A model generated the notes under the pieces. It saw only the letters and a program-made list of their open reading frames with translations, made no database searches and was not told the origin of the DNA. From NCBI RefSeq assembly GCF_000300275.1, contig NZ_AMRN01000007.1, positions 1 to 64,000 on the forward strand: a stretch of DNA of 64,000 nucleotides, written 5' to 3'. The DNA is from Thalassospira profundimaris WP0211. Its GTDB lineage: Bacteria > Pseudomonadota > Alphaproteobacteria > Rhodospirillales > Thalassospiraceae. Numbering within the stretch: position 1 is the stretch's first letter; each line of letters starts with the position of its first letter. This document shows, one piece after another, positions 28,213-37,598 of this stretch. Made by a program: the position numbers and the translations under genes.

Positions 28213-29268
28213 ATGATGGAAAATTGTGTCAAAAGCGCTGTTTATCACGGAAAACGCCTGTTGCTTGTCTGTGCAGCAAGTGCGGCGCTTGGCGGCTGTT
28301 TGCTCAATTCCGTGCCGGTGCCGGTGGTTTATGGCGATGGGGCGAGCTACAGCCCCTATAGCATGCCAAAGCTCAAGAACGGGGAACGGGTGATCACGGT
28401 CGAGCCGGGCGACACAGTTTCGCAGCTTGCCGTGCGCTATCACATGGACTTTATGCAGTTCACCCGCCGCAATGACCTTCGCGAGCCTTATGTGATCTAT
28501 CCGGGGCAGCGACTTGTCCTGCCGCCGTGGACACCCAATTACGACAGCCTGCCACCAGATACAGCAGTTGCGTCGAGATCTAGCACGCCGACCAAGACCG
28601 TCACGATTGGCGGCAAGCGTCAGGTGGTAAGTGTTCCGGCGAAATCGACCAGCGCACCAGTACAGGCTGCGCGGCCCACGACAGCGGTCGCACGGGTTTC
28701 ACCGCGCAATGGCGGAAGCATTCCGACGCCCGGATTGAAGCCACAGGACTATGCCGCCGCTGCCGAACGTCAGATGGCCTCCGCCCGCAGTTGGCAGACG
28801 GATAGCAAATCGACACCGATTGCCGGGCAGGGCAGCTCTGTGCGTCAGAATGTCACCTTGGCAGATCCATCTGCACGTAAAGGGTTCATCTGGCCGGTTC
28901 AGGGCAAGGTTGTTCTGAAATACGGTGCTGGGACCGGTGGGCTGTTTAATGACGGCATCAACATTCAGGCCAACCGTGGCACGCCGATTCTTGCCGCCGA
29001 CAACGGTGTTGTGACCTATGTCGGCAACGAGTTGCGCGGTTTTGGTAACTTGATCCTGATCAAGCATGCCGATAACTTTGTGACCGCCTATGCACACACC
29101 GAAAGCCCGCTGGTCGCCCGTGGTGATGTTGTGACGCGTGGTCAAAAGATTTCGACGGTTGGCACGACCGGGGCCGTGACGTTCCCGCAGCTTCACTTTG
29201 AAGTCCGCCAGGGTCGCAAATCATCAGACCCGATCAAGTTCCTGCCAAGCGTCATGGTATCTCGCTAA
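28213..29268 (+). CDS. NlpD-like lipoprotein: LysM plus degenerate M23 domain
   Basis: A 351-residue lipoprotein. The lipobox LGGC has the lipidated Cys at about residue 29. A LysM domain follows (ITVEPGDTVSQLAVRYHMD, then PYVIYPGQRLVLP), then a Thr/Pro/Ser-rich linker and a C-terminal M23/LytM domain (about 225-345). The first zinc motif HxGxD is absent (FNDGIN here), while LHFEVR remains, as in catalytically inactive NlpD/EnvC. It probably activates cell-wall amidases. The surE-pcm-nlpD order matches that of gammaproteobacteria. Confidence 0.9.
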   Translation: MMENCVKSAVYHGKRLLLVCAASAALGGCLLNSVPVPVVYGDGASYSPYSMPKLKNGERVITVEPGDTVSQLAVRYHMDFMQFTRRNDLREPYVIYPGQRLVLPPWTPNYDSLPPDTAVASRSSTPTKTVTIGGKRQVVSVPAKSTSAPVQAARPTTAVARVSPRNGGSIPTPGLKPQDYAAAAERQMASARSWQTDSKSTPIAGQGSSVRQNVTLADPSARKGFIWPVQGKVVLKYGAGTGGLFNDGINIQANRGTPILAADNGVVTYVGNELRGFGNLILIKHADNFVTAYAHTESPLVARGDVVTRGQKISTVGTTGAVTFPQLHFEVRQGRKSSDPIKFLPSVMVSR

Positions 29269-29270
29269 CA

Positions 29271-29301
29271 AAAACACCCGGACAATCGGCCCGGGTGTTT
29301 T
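29271..29301. terminator. Bidirectional terminator
   Basis: AAAACACCCGG pairs with CCGGGTGTTTT (29271-29281 with 29291-29301), between the convergent M23 and DUF815 genes. Confidence 0.85.
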
Positions 29302-29327
29302 CCGTTTTTGCGCTGTTTCAGTGTTGG

Positions 29328-30191
29328 CTAATCGATCGATTTGCCAAGTTCGCCTGCAACTTCCTGAATAAACTGCCAGGCAACACGGCCCGAACGGCTG
29401 CCGCGTGTAACGGTCCACTCCTTGGCACGGGCATGCAGTTCGTCGGTCGGGATATCGATCCCGAATTCCTTGGCATAGCCTTCGATGATCTCGAAATAGA
29501 CGTCTTGCGAAATATTGTGGAAGCCAAGCCAAAGACCGAACCTGTCTGATAGGGATACTTTTTCTTCAACCGCCTCGGACGGGTTGATCGCCGTGGAGCG
29601 TTCATTTTCAATCATGTCACGCGCCATAAGATGACGGCGGTTAGAGGTCGCATAGAAAATCACATTCTTTGGACGGCCTTCAATGCCGCCATCCAGAACC
29701 GCCTTGAGCGACTTGTAGCTTTCGTCATGCATGTCAAAAGACAGGTCATCGCAGAACAAAATCGTGCGGCGACCGCCTTCTTGCAGGATGTGCAAAAGGT
29801 CGGGCAGGGTCGGAATATCTTCACGATGAATTTCGACCAGTGCCAGCGATGCCGGGCTTTCGGCATTGATTTTGGCATGCATTGCCTTGACGATCGAGCT
29901 TTTGCCGGTACCACGCGCGCCCCAAAGCAATGCGTTGTTAGCCGGCAGGCCATCGGCAAAGCGCTTGGTGTTGTTATACAGGATTTCCTTTTGCTGCCCG
30001 ATACCCTGAAGAAGCCCGATATCGACGCGGTTCACGTTCCGAACCGGTTGCAAGTAGCCTGTGCGTGCCTGCCAGACAAAGGCGTCGGCAGCGCTCAGAT
30101 CATTTTTGGCGCGCGCAGGCGGTGCCATGCGTTCAAGTGCTGTGGCAATTCGTTCGAGTGTGGGCAAAATTTTATCGAAATCGCTACTCAT
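29328..30191 (-). CDS. DUF815 AAA-type ATPase
   Basis: A 287-residue P-loop ATPase. Walker A is GARGTGKSS, Walker B is ILFCDDLSF, and a sensor-like FYATSNRRHLM is followed by an Arg-rich C-terminal lid. The DUF815 family is widespread but its cellular role is not established. Convergent with the M23 gene and divergent from yajC. Confidence 0.85.
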   Translation of the reverse strand: MSSDFDKILPTLERIATALERMAPPARAKNDLSAADAFVWQARTGYLQPVRNVNRVDIGLLQGIGQQKEILYNNTKRFADGLPANNALLWGARGTGKSSIVKAMHAKINAESPASLALVEIHREDIPTLPDLLHILQEGGRRTILFCDDLSFDMHDESYKSLKAVLDGGIEGRPKNVIFYATSNRRHLMARDMIENERSTAINPSEAVEEKVSLSDRFGLWLGFHNISQDVYFEIIEGYAKEFGIDIPTDELHARAKEWTVTRGSRSGRVAWQFIQEVAGELGKSID

Positions 30192-30355
30192 CGGGGCCTC
30201 TTGGGTGTTTCTTTTTTCCGGTGACGTTTTTTGTTGGCCGGAAAGCTAGCACATTAGGATGCCAATGGAAGTGTTTGTTCTAAGGGCCTTCGTGCAACAC
30301 AAGGTGAACAAAAGCACACAAGTGCCGATTTTACCGCTTTGAAACCGGTTCTCCC

Positions 30356-30383
30356 TTGCTTTGGCGTAACACCCCGTTATATT
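30356..30383 (+). promoter_or_regulatory. Candidate promoter for yajC-secD-secF
   Basis: TTGCTT (30356-30361) and TATATT (30378-30383) have a 16-bp spacer, 44 nt before the yajC ATG. Predicted from sequence only. Confidence 0.45.
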
Positions 30384-30426
30384 CCGGCAGTTGATATTTT
30401 TTGTTCTGAGGAATTAGGAGTTCCTA

Positions 30427-30804
30427 ATGTTTATTTCGACGGCTTACGCTCAGGCCGCTGGTGGTGCAGATGGTGCTGGTGCACTGATGCAGTTTGCGCC
30501 GCTGATCCTGATTTTTGTTGTTTTCTATTTCCTGCTTATTCGTCCTCAGCAGAAGAAGCAGAAAGAACATAAGGCAATGCTTGAGGCGATCCGTCGTGGC
30601 GACAAGATCGTCACCGCCGGTGGCCTGATTGGTACCGTTGCCAAGGTTGTTGGCGACGATGAACTGTCGGTCGAGATCGCCGAAGGTGTGAAAGTCAAAG
30701 TCGCACGTGGCATGGTTTCAACGGTTCTTTCAAAAACCGAACCGGCCAAAGGCGATGCCAAAGACGAAAAAGAAGAAAAAGCAGAAGAGACCAAGAAAGA
30801 CTAA
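30427..30804 (+). CDS. yajC: Preprotein translocase accessory subunit YajC
   Basis: A 125-residue single-span protein (about 18-38, LMQFAPLILIFVVFYFLLI), followed by RPQQKKQKEHKAMLEAIRRG and GGLIGTVAKV, the YajC signature. The C-terminus is Lys/Glu-rich. AGGAG lies 6 nt before the ATG. It precedes secD and secF, its known partners in the SecDF-YajC complex. Confidence 0.95.
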   Translation: MFISTAYAQAAGGADGAGALMQFAPLILIFVVFYFLLIRPQQKKQKEHKAMLEAIRRGDKIVTAGGLIGTVAKVVGDDELSVEIAEGVKVKVARGMVSTVLSKTEPAKGDAKDEKEEKAEETKKD

Positions 30805-30946
30805 TCTCTTCGTATCAAGTGAGGCGGGGCAGTTGGCTCCGCCTTCTTGCATTTTGCCGGTGGCCTGAAGCGGTACCAAATACCCGTTGTTCCAAGAACC
30901 TTGGAACCAGACCAAGGTTGACCCTGACAGATCCGGTCACAAACAC

Positions 30947-32512
30947 ATGCTTTATTTTACCAAATGGAAAGCAGCACTGGTCCTTCTGGTGTGTGCTTTG
31001 GGCGTAATCTACGCTGCGCCAAACTTCCTGCCGGCGGGCACTCTGGCGACTGAATCCAGTTACCTGCCGGGCAAGCAGATCAATCTCGGCCTCGATCTTC
31101 GTGGCGGCTCGCACATGCTGCTTGAAGTCGACACCGACAGCGTCCTGCGCGAACGTTATGACGCGCTTGCCGATGCGATCCGCACTGAACTGCGTCAGGA
31201 ACAAATCCGTAACCGTCCGCGTGAAGCCACGGCCAACGGTGCCGAGATTACCATTCTGCGGGCCGATGACGTTGAAAAGGCGCGTGAAATCGCGCGCACC
31301 GCGGAACCGAATACCGAACTGAGCGGCGAGGGGAACAACATCGTTGTGACCTATAACGAAGTCGCTTATCGCGAACTGATTGACCGTGCGATTGCACAGT
31401 CGCTGGAAGTTGTTCGTCGTCGTGTTGACGAACTGGGCACCACCGAACCATCCATCCAGCGCCAGGGCGAAAACCGCATTGTTGTTCAGGTGCCAGGTCT
31501 TGATGATCCGTCGCGCCTGCGTGATATCCTGGGCCGTACGGCAAAGATGAACTTCCATCTTGTGAATAACGAAAAAACGGCCGCCGATGCACGTGCGACC
31601 GGCCTTCCGCCGGGAACCATGATCCTGCCGTCGGCAGATGAAGGCGATGGTATCCGCGAATATCTGATTGATCGTCGTATCGTTGTCTCAGGTGACAACC
31701 TTGTCGACTCTCAGCCGACCTTCAGTGACGGTCGTCCGGTTGTTTCCTTCCGCTTTGATGCGGCAGGCGGTGCGCGATTTGGCGATATCACCAGCAAAAA
31801 TGCCGGTCGCGGTCTTGCCATCGTTCTTGATGGTGAAGTGATTTCCGCACCGCGTATCAACGAACCGATCCTTGGCGGTAATGGTATCATTACCGGCCAG
31901 TTCAGCGTGCAGGAAGCAAACGATCTTTCGCTGCTTCTGCGTGCCGGAGCATTGCCTGCTCCAATGCAGATTCTCGAAGAACGTTCTGTTGGTCCGGGCC
32001 TTGGTCAGGATTCGGTCGAGGCCGGCGAATTTGCTGCCGTTCTTGGTCTGGTCTTTGTCATTGCCTTCATGGTGATCAGTTATGGCCGGTTTGGCGTCTA
32101 TGCCGACATCGCGCTTATGATGAACCTCATCCTTGTTCTGGCAGTGATGTCTGTTCTTCAGGCGACGCTGACCCTGCCGGGGATTGCGGGTATCGTTCTG
32201 ACTGTCGGTATGGCGGTTGATGCCAACGTGCTGATCTTTGAACGAATCCGCGAGGAACGCCGCAACGGCCGTACAATCATCAATGCGATCGATGCCGGTT
32301 ATCGCAGCGCCATGTCGACCATTCTTGATGCCAACATCACGACCCTGATTGCAGCCCTTGTGCTGTTTAGCTTCGGGTCTGGTCCGATCAAGGGCTTCGC
32401 CGTGACACTGGCCATCGGCATTATCACCTCAATGTTCTCGGCGATCTGGCTGACCCGACTGCTGATTGCAGCATGGGTAAAACGCAGCCGTCCGACCGAG
32501 TTGGTCATTTAA
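30947..32512 (+). CDS. secD: Protein translocase subunit SecD
   Basis: A 521-residue RND-type subunit that uses the proton gradient to pull proteins out of SecYEG. It has an N-terminal TM (KAALVLLVCALGVIYAAPNF), the first-domain motif GLDLRGGSHMLLEVD, a periplasmic head and five C-terminal TMs with GMAVDANVLIFERIREE. The start MLYFTKWKA at 30947 is preferred; the upstream codons lack similarity. Confidence 0.96.
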   Translation: MLYFTKWKAALVLLVCALGVIYAAPNFLPAGTLATESSYLPGKQINLGLDLRGGSHMLLEVDTDSVLRERYDALADAIRTELRQEQIRNRPREATANGAEITILRADDVEKAREIARTAEPNTELSGEGNNIVVTYNEVAYRELIDRAIAQSLEVVRRRVDELGTTEPSIQRQGENRIVVQVPGLDDPSRLRDILGRTAKMNFHLVNNEKTAADARATGLPPGTMILPSADEGDGIREYLIDRRIVVSGDNLVDSQPTFSDGRPVVSFRFDAAGGARFGDITSKNAGRGLAIVLDGEVISAPRINEPILGGNGIITGQFSVQEANDLSLLLRAGALPAPMQILEERSVGPGLGQDSVEAGEFAAVLGLVFVIAFMVISYGRFGVYADIALMMNLILVLAVMSVLQATLTLPGIAGIVLTVGMAVDANVLIFERIREERRNGRTIINAIDAGYRSAMSTILDANITTLIAALVLFSFGSGPIKGFAVTLAIGIITSMFSAIWLTRLLIAAWVKRSRPTELVI

Positions 32513-32531
32513 GGAAGGGAACAGGGAAGAT

Positions 32532-33461
32532 ATGAAACCTTTACATCTTATCCCGGATGACGTGAATATCCCGTTCCTTAAATTCCGGAAGATATTCTAT
32601 ATCGCGTCTTTGCTGATGGTGCTGGCCTCGGTCGGTTTGTTCTTCACCAAGGGCCTTAACTTCGGGATCGATTTCCGGGGTGGCATTCTGGTCGAAATCA
32701 AGACCAACGGCCCGGCCGATATCAATGCACTGCGTGACAATCTTGGCAGTCTCGGCCTTGGCGATGTTTCCATTCAGGAATTCGGCGAGCCGGATGATGT
32801 CCTGATCCAGTTGCAGCGTCAGGATGGCGATGAAGAAGCCCAGATGGCGGCCCTTGCGGCTGTCACCAACGCACTTGGTGATGACGTCACCATTCGCCGA
32901 AGCGAACTTGTCGGTCCGAAGGTCGGTGGCGAGCTTAAGGAAGCCGGATTCTATTCCGTCGTGATCTCGTTGTTCCTGATCATGGTCTATATCTGGGTTC
33001 GGTTCGAATGGCAGTTTGCTGTCGCATCGGTCGCAGCCTTGCTGCATGACGTCCTGATCACCATCGGTTTCTTTGTGATTACCGGTGTCCAGTTTGATCT
33101 GGCGACCTTGGCAGCGGTTCTGACGGTGGCGGGTTATTCCATCAACGATACGGTTGTTGTGTTTGACCGTATCCGTGAATATCTGCGCAAGTTCCGTAAG
33201 ATGGAAATTCCGGATTTGCTGGACCTGTCGATCAACTCGACGCTTTCACGCACGACCATGACGTCGTTTACGACGTTGCTGGCACTCATTGCCTTGTTCG
33301 TGTTTGGCGGCGAAGCAATCCGTGGTTTCACCATGGCTTTGATCTTTGGCATCGTGATCGGGACCTATTCCTCGATCTGTGTCGCGTCGCCGTTGCTGAT
33401 TGTCCTTCGCCTCAAACGTAAAATTCCCGAGGCAGAGGAAGGTCAGGAAGCTGGCGCCTGA
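32532..33461 (+). CDS. secF: Protein translocase subunit SecF
   Basis: A 309-residue partner of SecD. FGIDFRGGILVEIK near the N-terminus, GYSINDTVVVFDRIRE in TM4 and RTTMTSFTTLLALIALFVFG are signature motifs. It begins 19 nt after secD. The length is typical. Confidence 0.96.
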   Translation: MKPLHLIPDDVNIPFLKFRKIFYIASLLMVLASVGLFFTKGLNFGIDFRGGILVEIKTNGPADINALRDNLGSLGLGDVSIQEFGEPDDVLIQLQRQDGDEEAQMAALAAVTNALGDDVTIRRSELVGPKVGGELKEAGFYSVVISLFLIMVYIWVRFEWQFAVASVAALLHDVLITIGFFVITGVQFDLATLAAVLTVAGYSINDTVVVFDRIREYLRKFRKMEIPDLLDLSINSTLSRTTMTSFTTLLALIALFVFGGEAIRGFTMALIFGIVIGTYSSICVASPLLIVLRLKRKIPEAEEGQEAGA

Positions 33462-33613
33462 TCAGCTGGGTTGGATTTATAGACATTTACACTATGGCCG
33501 GGTTTGTGAGAAAACAGACCCGGCGATTTCTTTGCGGGATTTGATCGTTTGCGGTCTTTGGTTTCCGTGCCTAGAGAGCCGATAAAAAGTCCATTAAAAA
33601 CTGGCTGCAACCG

Positions 33614-34525
33614 ATGAAACCCCATATCGCGTCTAACCCCGAACATCGCGCAAATCTGATCGGCAGCATCTGGATGATGGCTGCGATGGTGGCGTTTTCT
33701 TTTGAGGATGCGTTTGTTAAGGCTGTCTCAGAAACCCATGCTGTCGGTCAGGTTCTGATTGTATTTGGGGTCGGTGGGGCTCTCCTGTTTGCAGTTGTCG
33801 CGCGGATCAACAAACAGCGCTTGCTTAATCCTGATGTACTGTCGCGTGCGATGGGCATACGGATCATTTTTGAAGTTATTGGCCGGTTGTTTTATGTCCT
33901 TGCACTGGCATTAACCCCGCTTTCATCAACGACCGCCATTCTTCAGGCAACGCCGATTATTGTCGTTCTTGGAGCCGCCATACTGTTTGGCGAAAAGGTG
34001 GGCTGGAGAAGATGGACGGCAATCATCGTCGGATTGATTGGCGTTTTGATTATTTTACGTCCGACCGCTGACAGCTTTTCTGCGTTATCCCTGCTTGCCG
34101 TGATTGGGACGATTGGCTTTGCCGGGCGTGATCTTGCCAGCCGTGCCGCGCCGGTATCACTAAGCACGTCCATCCTGGGTTTCTATGGCTTTGTGGCCAT
34201 TATCGTGGCGGGCATCGTGTTTTCATTGTGGGATGGAAAAGCGTTCACGTGGATGAATACGCAAAGCGTTTTGTATTTCGTCGGCGCAATCCTGATGGGG
34301 GCGTTTGCCTATGCCGCCTTAATGAAAGCGATGCGCAGTGGCGATGTTTCCGCAGTTACGCCATTTAGGTACACCCGCTTGTTGTTTGGTATTGCATTGG
34401 GCATGATCCTGTTTGGCGAGGAGCCCGACATGTTGATGATGATCGGTTGCGGTATCGTCGTTTTATCCGGGTTGTTCATTCTTTGGCGCAGAAAAATTAC
34501 CGAAGAGCACCTCGACACTCCGTGA
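33614..34525 (+). CDS. EamA-family drug/metabolite exporter (DMT superfamily)
   Basis: A 303-residue protein with about ten hydrophobic segments in two EamA repeats, for example PLSSTTAILQATPIIVVLGA in the first and VTPFRYTRLLFGIALG in the second, the typical end-of-repeat motifs. The substrate is unknown. It sits between secF and the Mth938-like gene and may be a later insertion there (inference). Confidence 0.88.
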   Translation: MKPHIASNPEHRANLIGSIWMMAAMVAFSFEDAFVKAVSETHAVGQVLIVFGVGGALLFAVVARINKQRLLNPDVLSRAMGIRIIFEVIGRLFYVLALALTPLSSTTAILQATPIIVVLGAAILFGEKVGWRRWTAIIVGLIGVLIILRPTADSFSALSLLAVIGTIGFAGRDLASRAAPVSLSTSILGFYGFVAIIVAGIVFSLWDGKAFTWMNTQSVLYFVGAILMGAFAYAALMKAMRSGDVSAVTPFRYTRLLFGIALGMILFGEEPDMLMMIGCGIVVLSGLFILWRRKITEEHLDTP

Positions 34526-34578
34526 AATCCAGACTAAGTCCAATTCATATTAATCGAACAACCGCAAATGGGGCCAAC

Positions 34579-34959
34579 ATGTCTCTTGAAGTAAGTACCT
34601 TGGTCGCCGAAGGCAGTAAAATGGTCACCAGTTATGGCGACGGCATTTTTCGATTTGGCGAAGAAACGGTTACAGGATCGATCCTGCTGTTTCCTGAAGC
34701 CGTCTATTCATGGAACGTTACGACAAAAGACGACATCACGCCGGACTCTTTTTCACGGGTGATCGAAAAGGCCGACGAAATCGAGATCCTGTTGCTTGGC
34801 ATGGGGACACGTCTAACACCTGTCCCGCTTGAGTGGCGCCAGGCGCTTAAGCCGCACGGTATTGTCATCGAGCCAATGGATACTGGTGCCGCTTGCCGGA
34901 CATACAATGTGCTGGTGTCCGAGGCACGCCGCGTCGCCGCGGCGATGATTGCTGTCTGA
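34579..34959 (+). CDS. Mth938-like domain protein (DUF498/NDUFAF3-like)
   Basis: A 126-residue protein with the Mth938 fold signature: SYGDGIFRFGEETVTGSILLFP, then EILLLGMGTRLTPVP, then IVIEPMDTGAACRTYNVLVSEARRVAAAMI (quoted in parts). The family includes human NDUFAF3, a complex I assembly factor. In other alphaproteobacteria a similar gene sits near secF and a squalene-synthase-like gene (recalled, not checked), and here the NDUFAF6-like gene is 2.6 kb away. The start at 34579 is chosen by similarity. Confidence 0.85.
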   Translation: MSLEVSTLVAEGSKMVTSYGDGIFRFGEETVTGSILLFPEAVYSWNVTTKDDITPDSFSRVIEKADEIEILLLGMGTRLTPVPLEWRQALKPHGIVIEPMDTGAACRTYNVLVSEARRVAAAMIAV

Positions 34960-34962
34960 CGA

Positions 34963-36312
34963 TTACGCAAAGAACTTTTGAAGTTCATGGCGGATATCAA
35001 GCACGCTTGAAAAAAGTGCCGCCGGTCCTGGGGCCTGATCAATCGGGAACACATCACCACACAGAAATACGTTCTTCCATGGTGCTCGTAGTTGCTGTCG
35101 GCTGGCAGCCATTCCCGGCGTCATTTCAGGAAACGGAGCTTCGGCGTTGATGAACAAGTGGTTGGGATGCAGTGCATTTTCCGCATTGTCCGATCGCGTT
35201 TGCAAATCAAGATTAAGGTACTGGTCACAGAGCCAAACACAACGTTGCCAGACAAGCTGTGCAAATTGATCGGCGTTCTGGGTATCTTGCAGCTGCAAGC
35301 TGCTGTTCAGGCTTACCTGAAGATGACGACGATTACAGTAGATCGCACGGACGATATCATCACTGACCAACAGGGCTTGTGGCTCTGCAAATGGTTTGCG
35401 CATTTCAAACGTCATGCAGCGCCGATGTGCGGGTGCGGGTGATATCCCGATATCGGGCACCGCATCGCATAATGGTTTGGGGTGCAGGGCCAGAACAACG
35501 GCATCATCAGGCTTAAGAACAATCTGGCTGTCATCTTCGAACAGCAAATCGGTCGCGTAGTCGGAAGTGCTGTCGATATCGCCGAGTTTTGTTCGACTTT
35601 TGATGGTCCCGCCCGCAGCAAGGAACCGTTCACGCAGGGCAGGCAGGGCGATATCGTTGAGGATAATCGGATCAATCGCCACAAACACCGGTTCATGATG
35701 GCGCGCCAGCATCCCGCGTAACCTTGGCACCAGAACCCGTGCCAACAGGGACTTTGAACATCGGTGGGCAGGCATGGAAAACAGCACTTCGGCCAGAACA
35801 GTAAGCGCATCACGATGATAGGTGCCGGGCTGATGGGCGTTGTCGTCAGACTCAAATGCACCCGATGAGAACGAGCTGTCGAGCCGGTTTTCTTCACTGG
35901 CAGATCGTTGTTGCCAAAGTGTCAGTGCGGTGTAGGCACGCGCCGCAATGCTTATCCGCCTCGAAATCAGTGCCCGCGATATACCTTGATCAAGCGACAC
36001 AATGGCGGGTTTGCGACGCCCGCGTTTCAATCCCATCACACAATGGGCAGGTCTGATCAGTTTTGCGGGGATTTCCGGGTAGCCCGCAAAGAAGTCGGCA
36101 ACCAGCCCCGACGGATCATAAAAGATCTCTGGTTCTGCTGTTTTGTGGCTTTCGGGTGCTGTATGCATGCCGCGCGTCCAGCGGCTTTCAAATGGTTCGG
36201 CTTCGTCATACAGCGTTACGTCAAAGCCGTCCTCGGCCATGCAGGTGGCAAGTGCCGAACCGGCCAGACCGCCGCCAATAATGTGTAAGCTTCCGGACGC
36301 GAATGATGCCAT
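34963..36312 (-). CDS. FAD-dependent oxidoreductase, HpnE/phytoene-desaturase-like
   Basis: A 449-residue flavoprotein. The N-terminal dinucleotide motif GGGLAGSALATCMAEDGFDV is followed by an E/D-ending strand (LYDEAEP), and a C-terminal VFLCGDVFPI is the second FAD contact. Length and layout resemble hydroxysqualene dehydroxylase HpnE, though similarity is only moderate. The supposed squalene synthase partner nearby is not a real prenyl synthase, so an HpnE role is uncertain. It overlaps no neighbour and is divergent from the MscS gene. Confidence 0.68.
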   Translation of the reverse strand: MASFASGSLHIIGGGLAGSALATCMAEDGFDVTLYDEAEPFESRWTRGMHTAPESHKTAEPEIFYDPSGLVADFFAGYPEIPAKLIRPAHCVMGLKRGRRKPAIVSLDQGISRALISRRISIAARAYTALTLWQQRSASEENRLDSSFSSGAFESDDNAHQPGTYHRDALTVLAEVLFSMPAHRCSKSLLARVLVPRLRGMLARHHEPVFVAIDPIILNDIALPALRERFLAAGGTIKSRTKLGDIDSTSDYATDLLFEDDSQIVLKPDDAVVLALHPKPLCDAVPDIGISPAPAHRRCMTFEMRKPFAEPQALLVSDDIVRAIYCNRRHLQVSLNSSLQLQDTQNADQFAQLVWQRCVWLCDQYLNLDLQTRSDNAENALHPNHLFINAEAPFPEMTPGMAASRQQLRAPWKNVFLCGDVFPIDQAPGPAALFSSVLDIRHELQKFFA

Positions 36313-36420
36313 ATGCCTGAGCCAATTTAGTTGTTATACAGAGGCCAGAGAACGATGTGCTACATAGTCGTACCAAGTCAGAAGTCGTAATAACCTTAAC
36401 ATCAGAACAGCTTACAAGCC

Positions 36421-37593
36421 ATGGATGAAATCACGACCGAACTGGACAACCTGAACGAAGAGGTGATCGGCCACATGAATTCGTGGGTCGATATGCTTGG
36501 CGGCGGAGAGATCGGAAGGCTTGTCGGTGCTGCTTTGGTGCTGCTTGTTTTCTTTATCTTCAAGCGGGTCCTGGTGCGTGGTGCACTTGCTATCTTGCGT
36601 CGGATCGCACAGCAGCGCTCAGAAAGCATGATGGGCAATGTGCTTGATGCCTTTGCCTTGCCTTTGCAGGCTTTGTTCATGCTGCTTGGGGTTTATTTCG
36701 CAACCGAGGTGCTGACACTCCCCGAAGAAATTGATGCCTTTGCCGTTGAGGCTATTTCCATTGCGGCTGGTTTCTGTGTCTTTTGGGCGCTGTTTCGCGC
36801 TGTTGAACCGTTGGGTGTATCGTTAAATCGGCTGGTCGGCCGGTTTGGTGCCGGCCTTGGCGATGATCTCAGGCAATTCTTCATTCGTGGTGTAAAGACT
36901 CTGATCGTCGTTATTGGCGGCGTTATCATTCTGGAAAACTGGGGTATTGATGTTTCAGCGTTCCTGGGTGGTCTTGGTCTTGCCGGGATGGCAGTTGCGT
37001 TGGCGGCAAAGGATTCCGTGGCCAATATCTTTGGTGGCCTGACGATTTTCGCCGACAATCTGTATAAGCGCGGCGACTGGATCGAAACACCGCACTTCGA
37101 AGGAACGGTCGAGGTTGTGGGCCTGCGGGCGACCAAGGTACGGACCTTTGCCAAGGCATTGGTAACGATGCCGAACGCCCAGATCGTTGATTCGCCCGTG
37201 ATCAACTGGTCGCGCATGACCCACCGTCGGATCAAGATGGTGATTGGTCTGGAATACCGAACGACCGCCAAACAAATGGAGGCGATCGTCGACAAGCTGC
37301 GCGATTTTCTGAAAAACGATGAAGATGTCGCCCAGACCGATGTCGCCCAAATGGTGCATTTGTCTGACTTTGGTGCCAGTTCGATCAATATTGATCTTTA
37401 TTACTTCACCACAACCACTGACTGGGTGACGTGGCGAGATATCCGCAATCGTCACATCATCGCTTTCAAACGTATTGTCGAGGAAGAGGACGCAGCTTTC
37501 GCATTCCCCTCGCAATCGCTATATGTCGAAAGCATGCCGGAAATCATCAACAGCCCAAAAGACGATCAGCGTTCAGAACGTAAGATCGGATAG
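36421..37593 (+). CDS. MscS-family mechanosensitive ion channel
   Basis: A 390-residue channel. About four TM segments precede the pore helix region GGLGLAGMAVALAAKDSVANI, followed by FGGLTIFADNLYKRGDWIE and the beta-domain PNAQIVDSPVINWSR. It should release osmolytes on hypo-osmotic shock. It is longer than E. coli MscS because of an extra N-terminal region. The next gene starts 5 nt after its stop. Confidence 0.92.
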   Translation: MDEITTELDNLNEEVIGHMNSWVDMLGGGEIGRLVGAALVLLVFFIFKRVLVRGALAILRRIAQQRSESMMGNVLDAFALPLQALFMLLGVYFATEVLTLPEEIDAFAVEAISIAAGFCVFWALFRAVEPLGVSLNRLVGRFGAGLGDDLRQFFIRGVKTLIVVIGGVIILENWGIDVSAFLGGLGLAGMAVALAAKDSVANIFGGLTIFADNLYKRGDWIETPHFEGTVEVVGLRATKVRTFAKALVTMPNAQIVDSPVINWSRMTHRRIKMVIGLEYRTTAKQMEAIVDKLRDFLKNDEDVAQTDVAQMVHLSDFGASSINIDLYYFTTTTDWVTWRDIRNRHIIAFKRIVEEEDAAFAFPSQSLYVESMPEIINSPKDDQRSERKIG

Positions 37594-37598
37594 GACAA

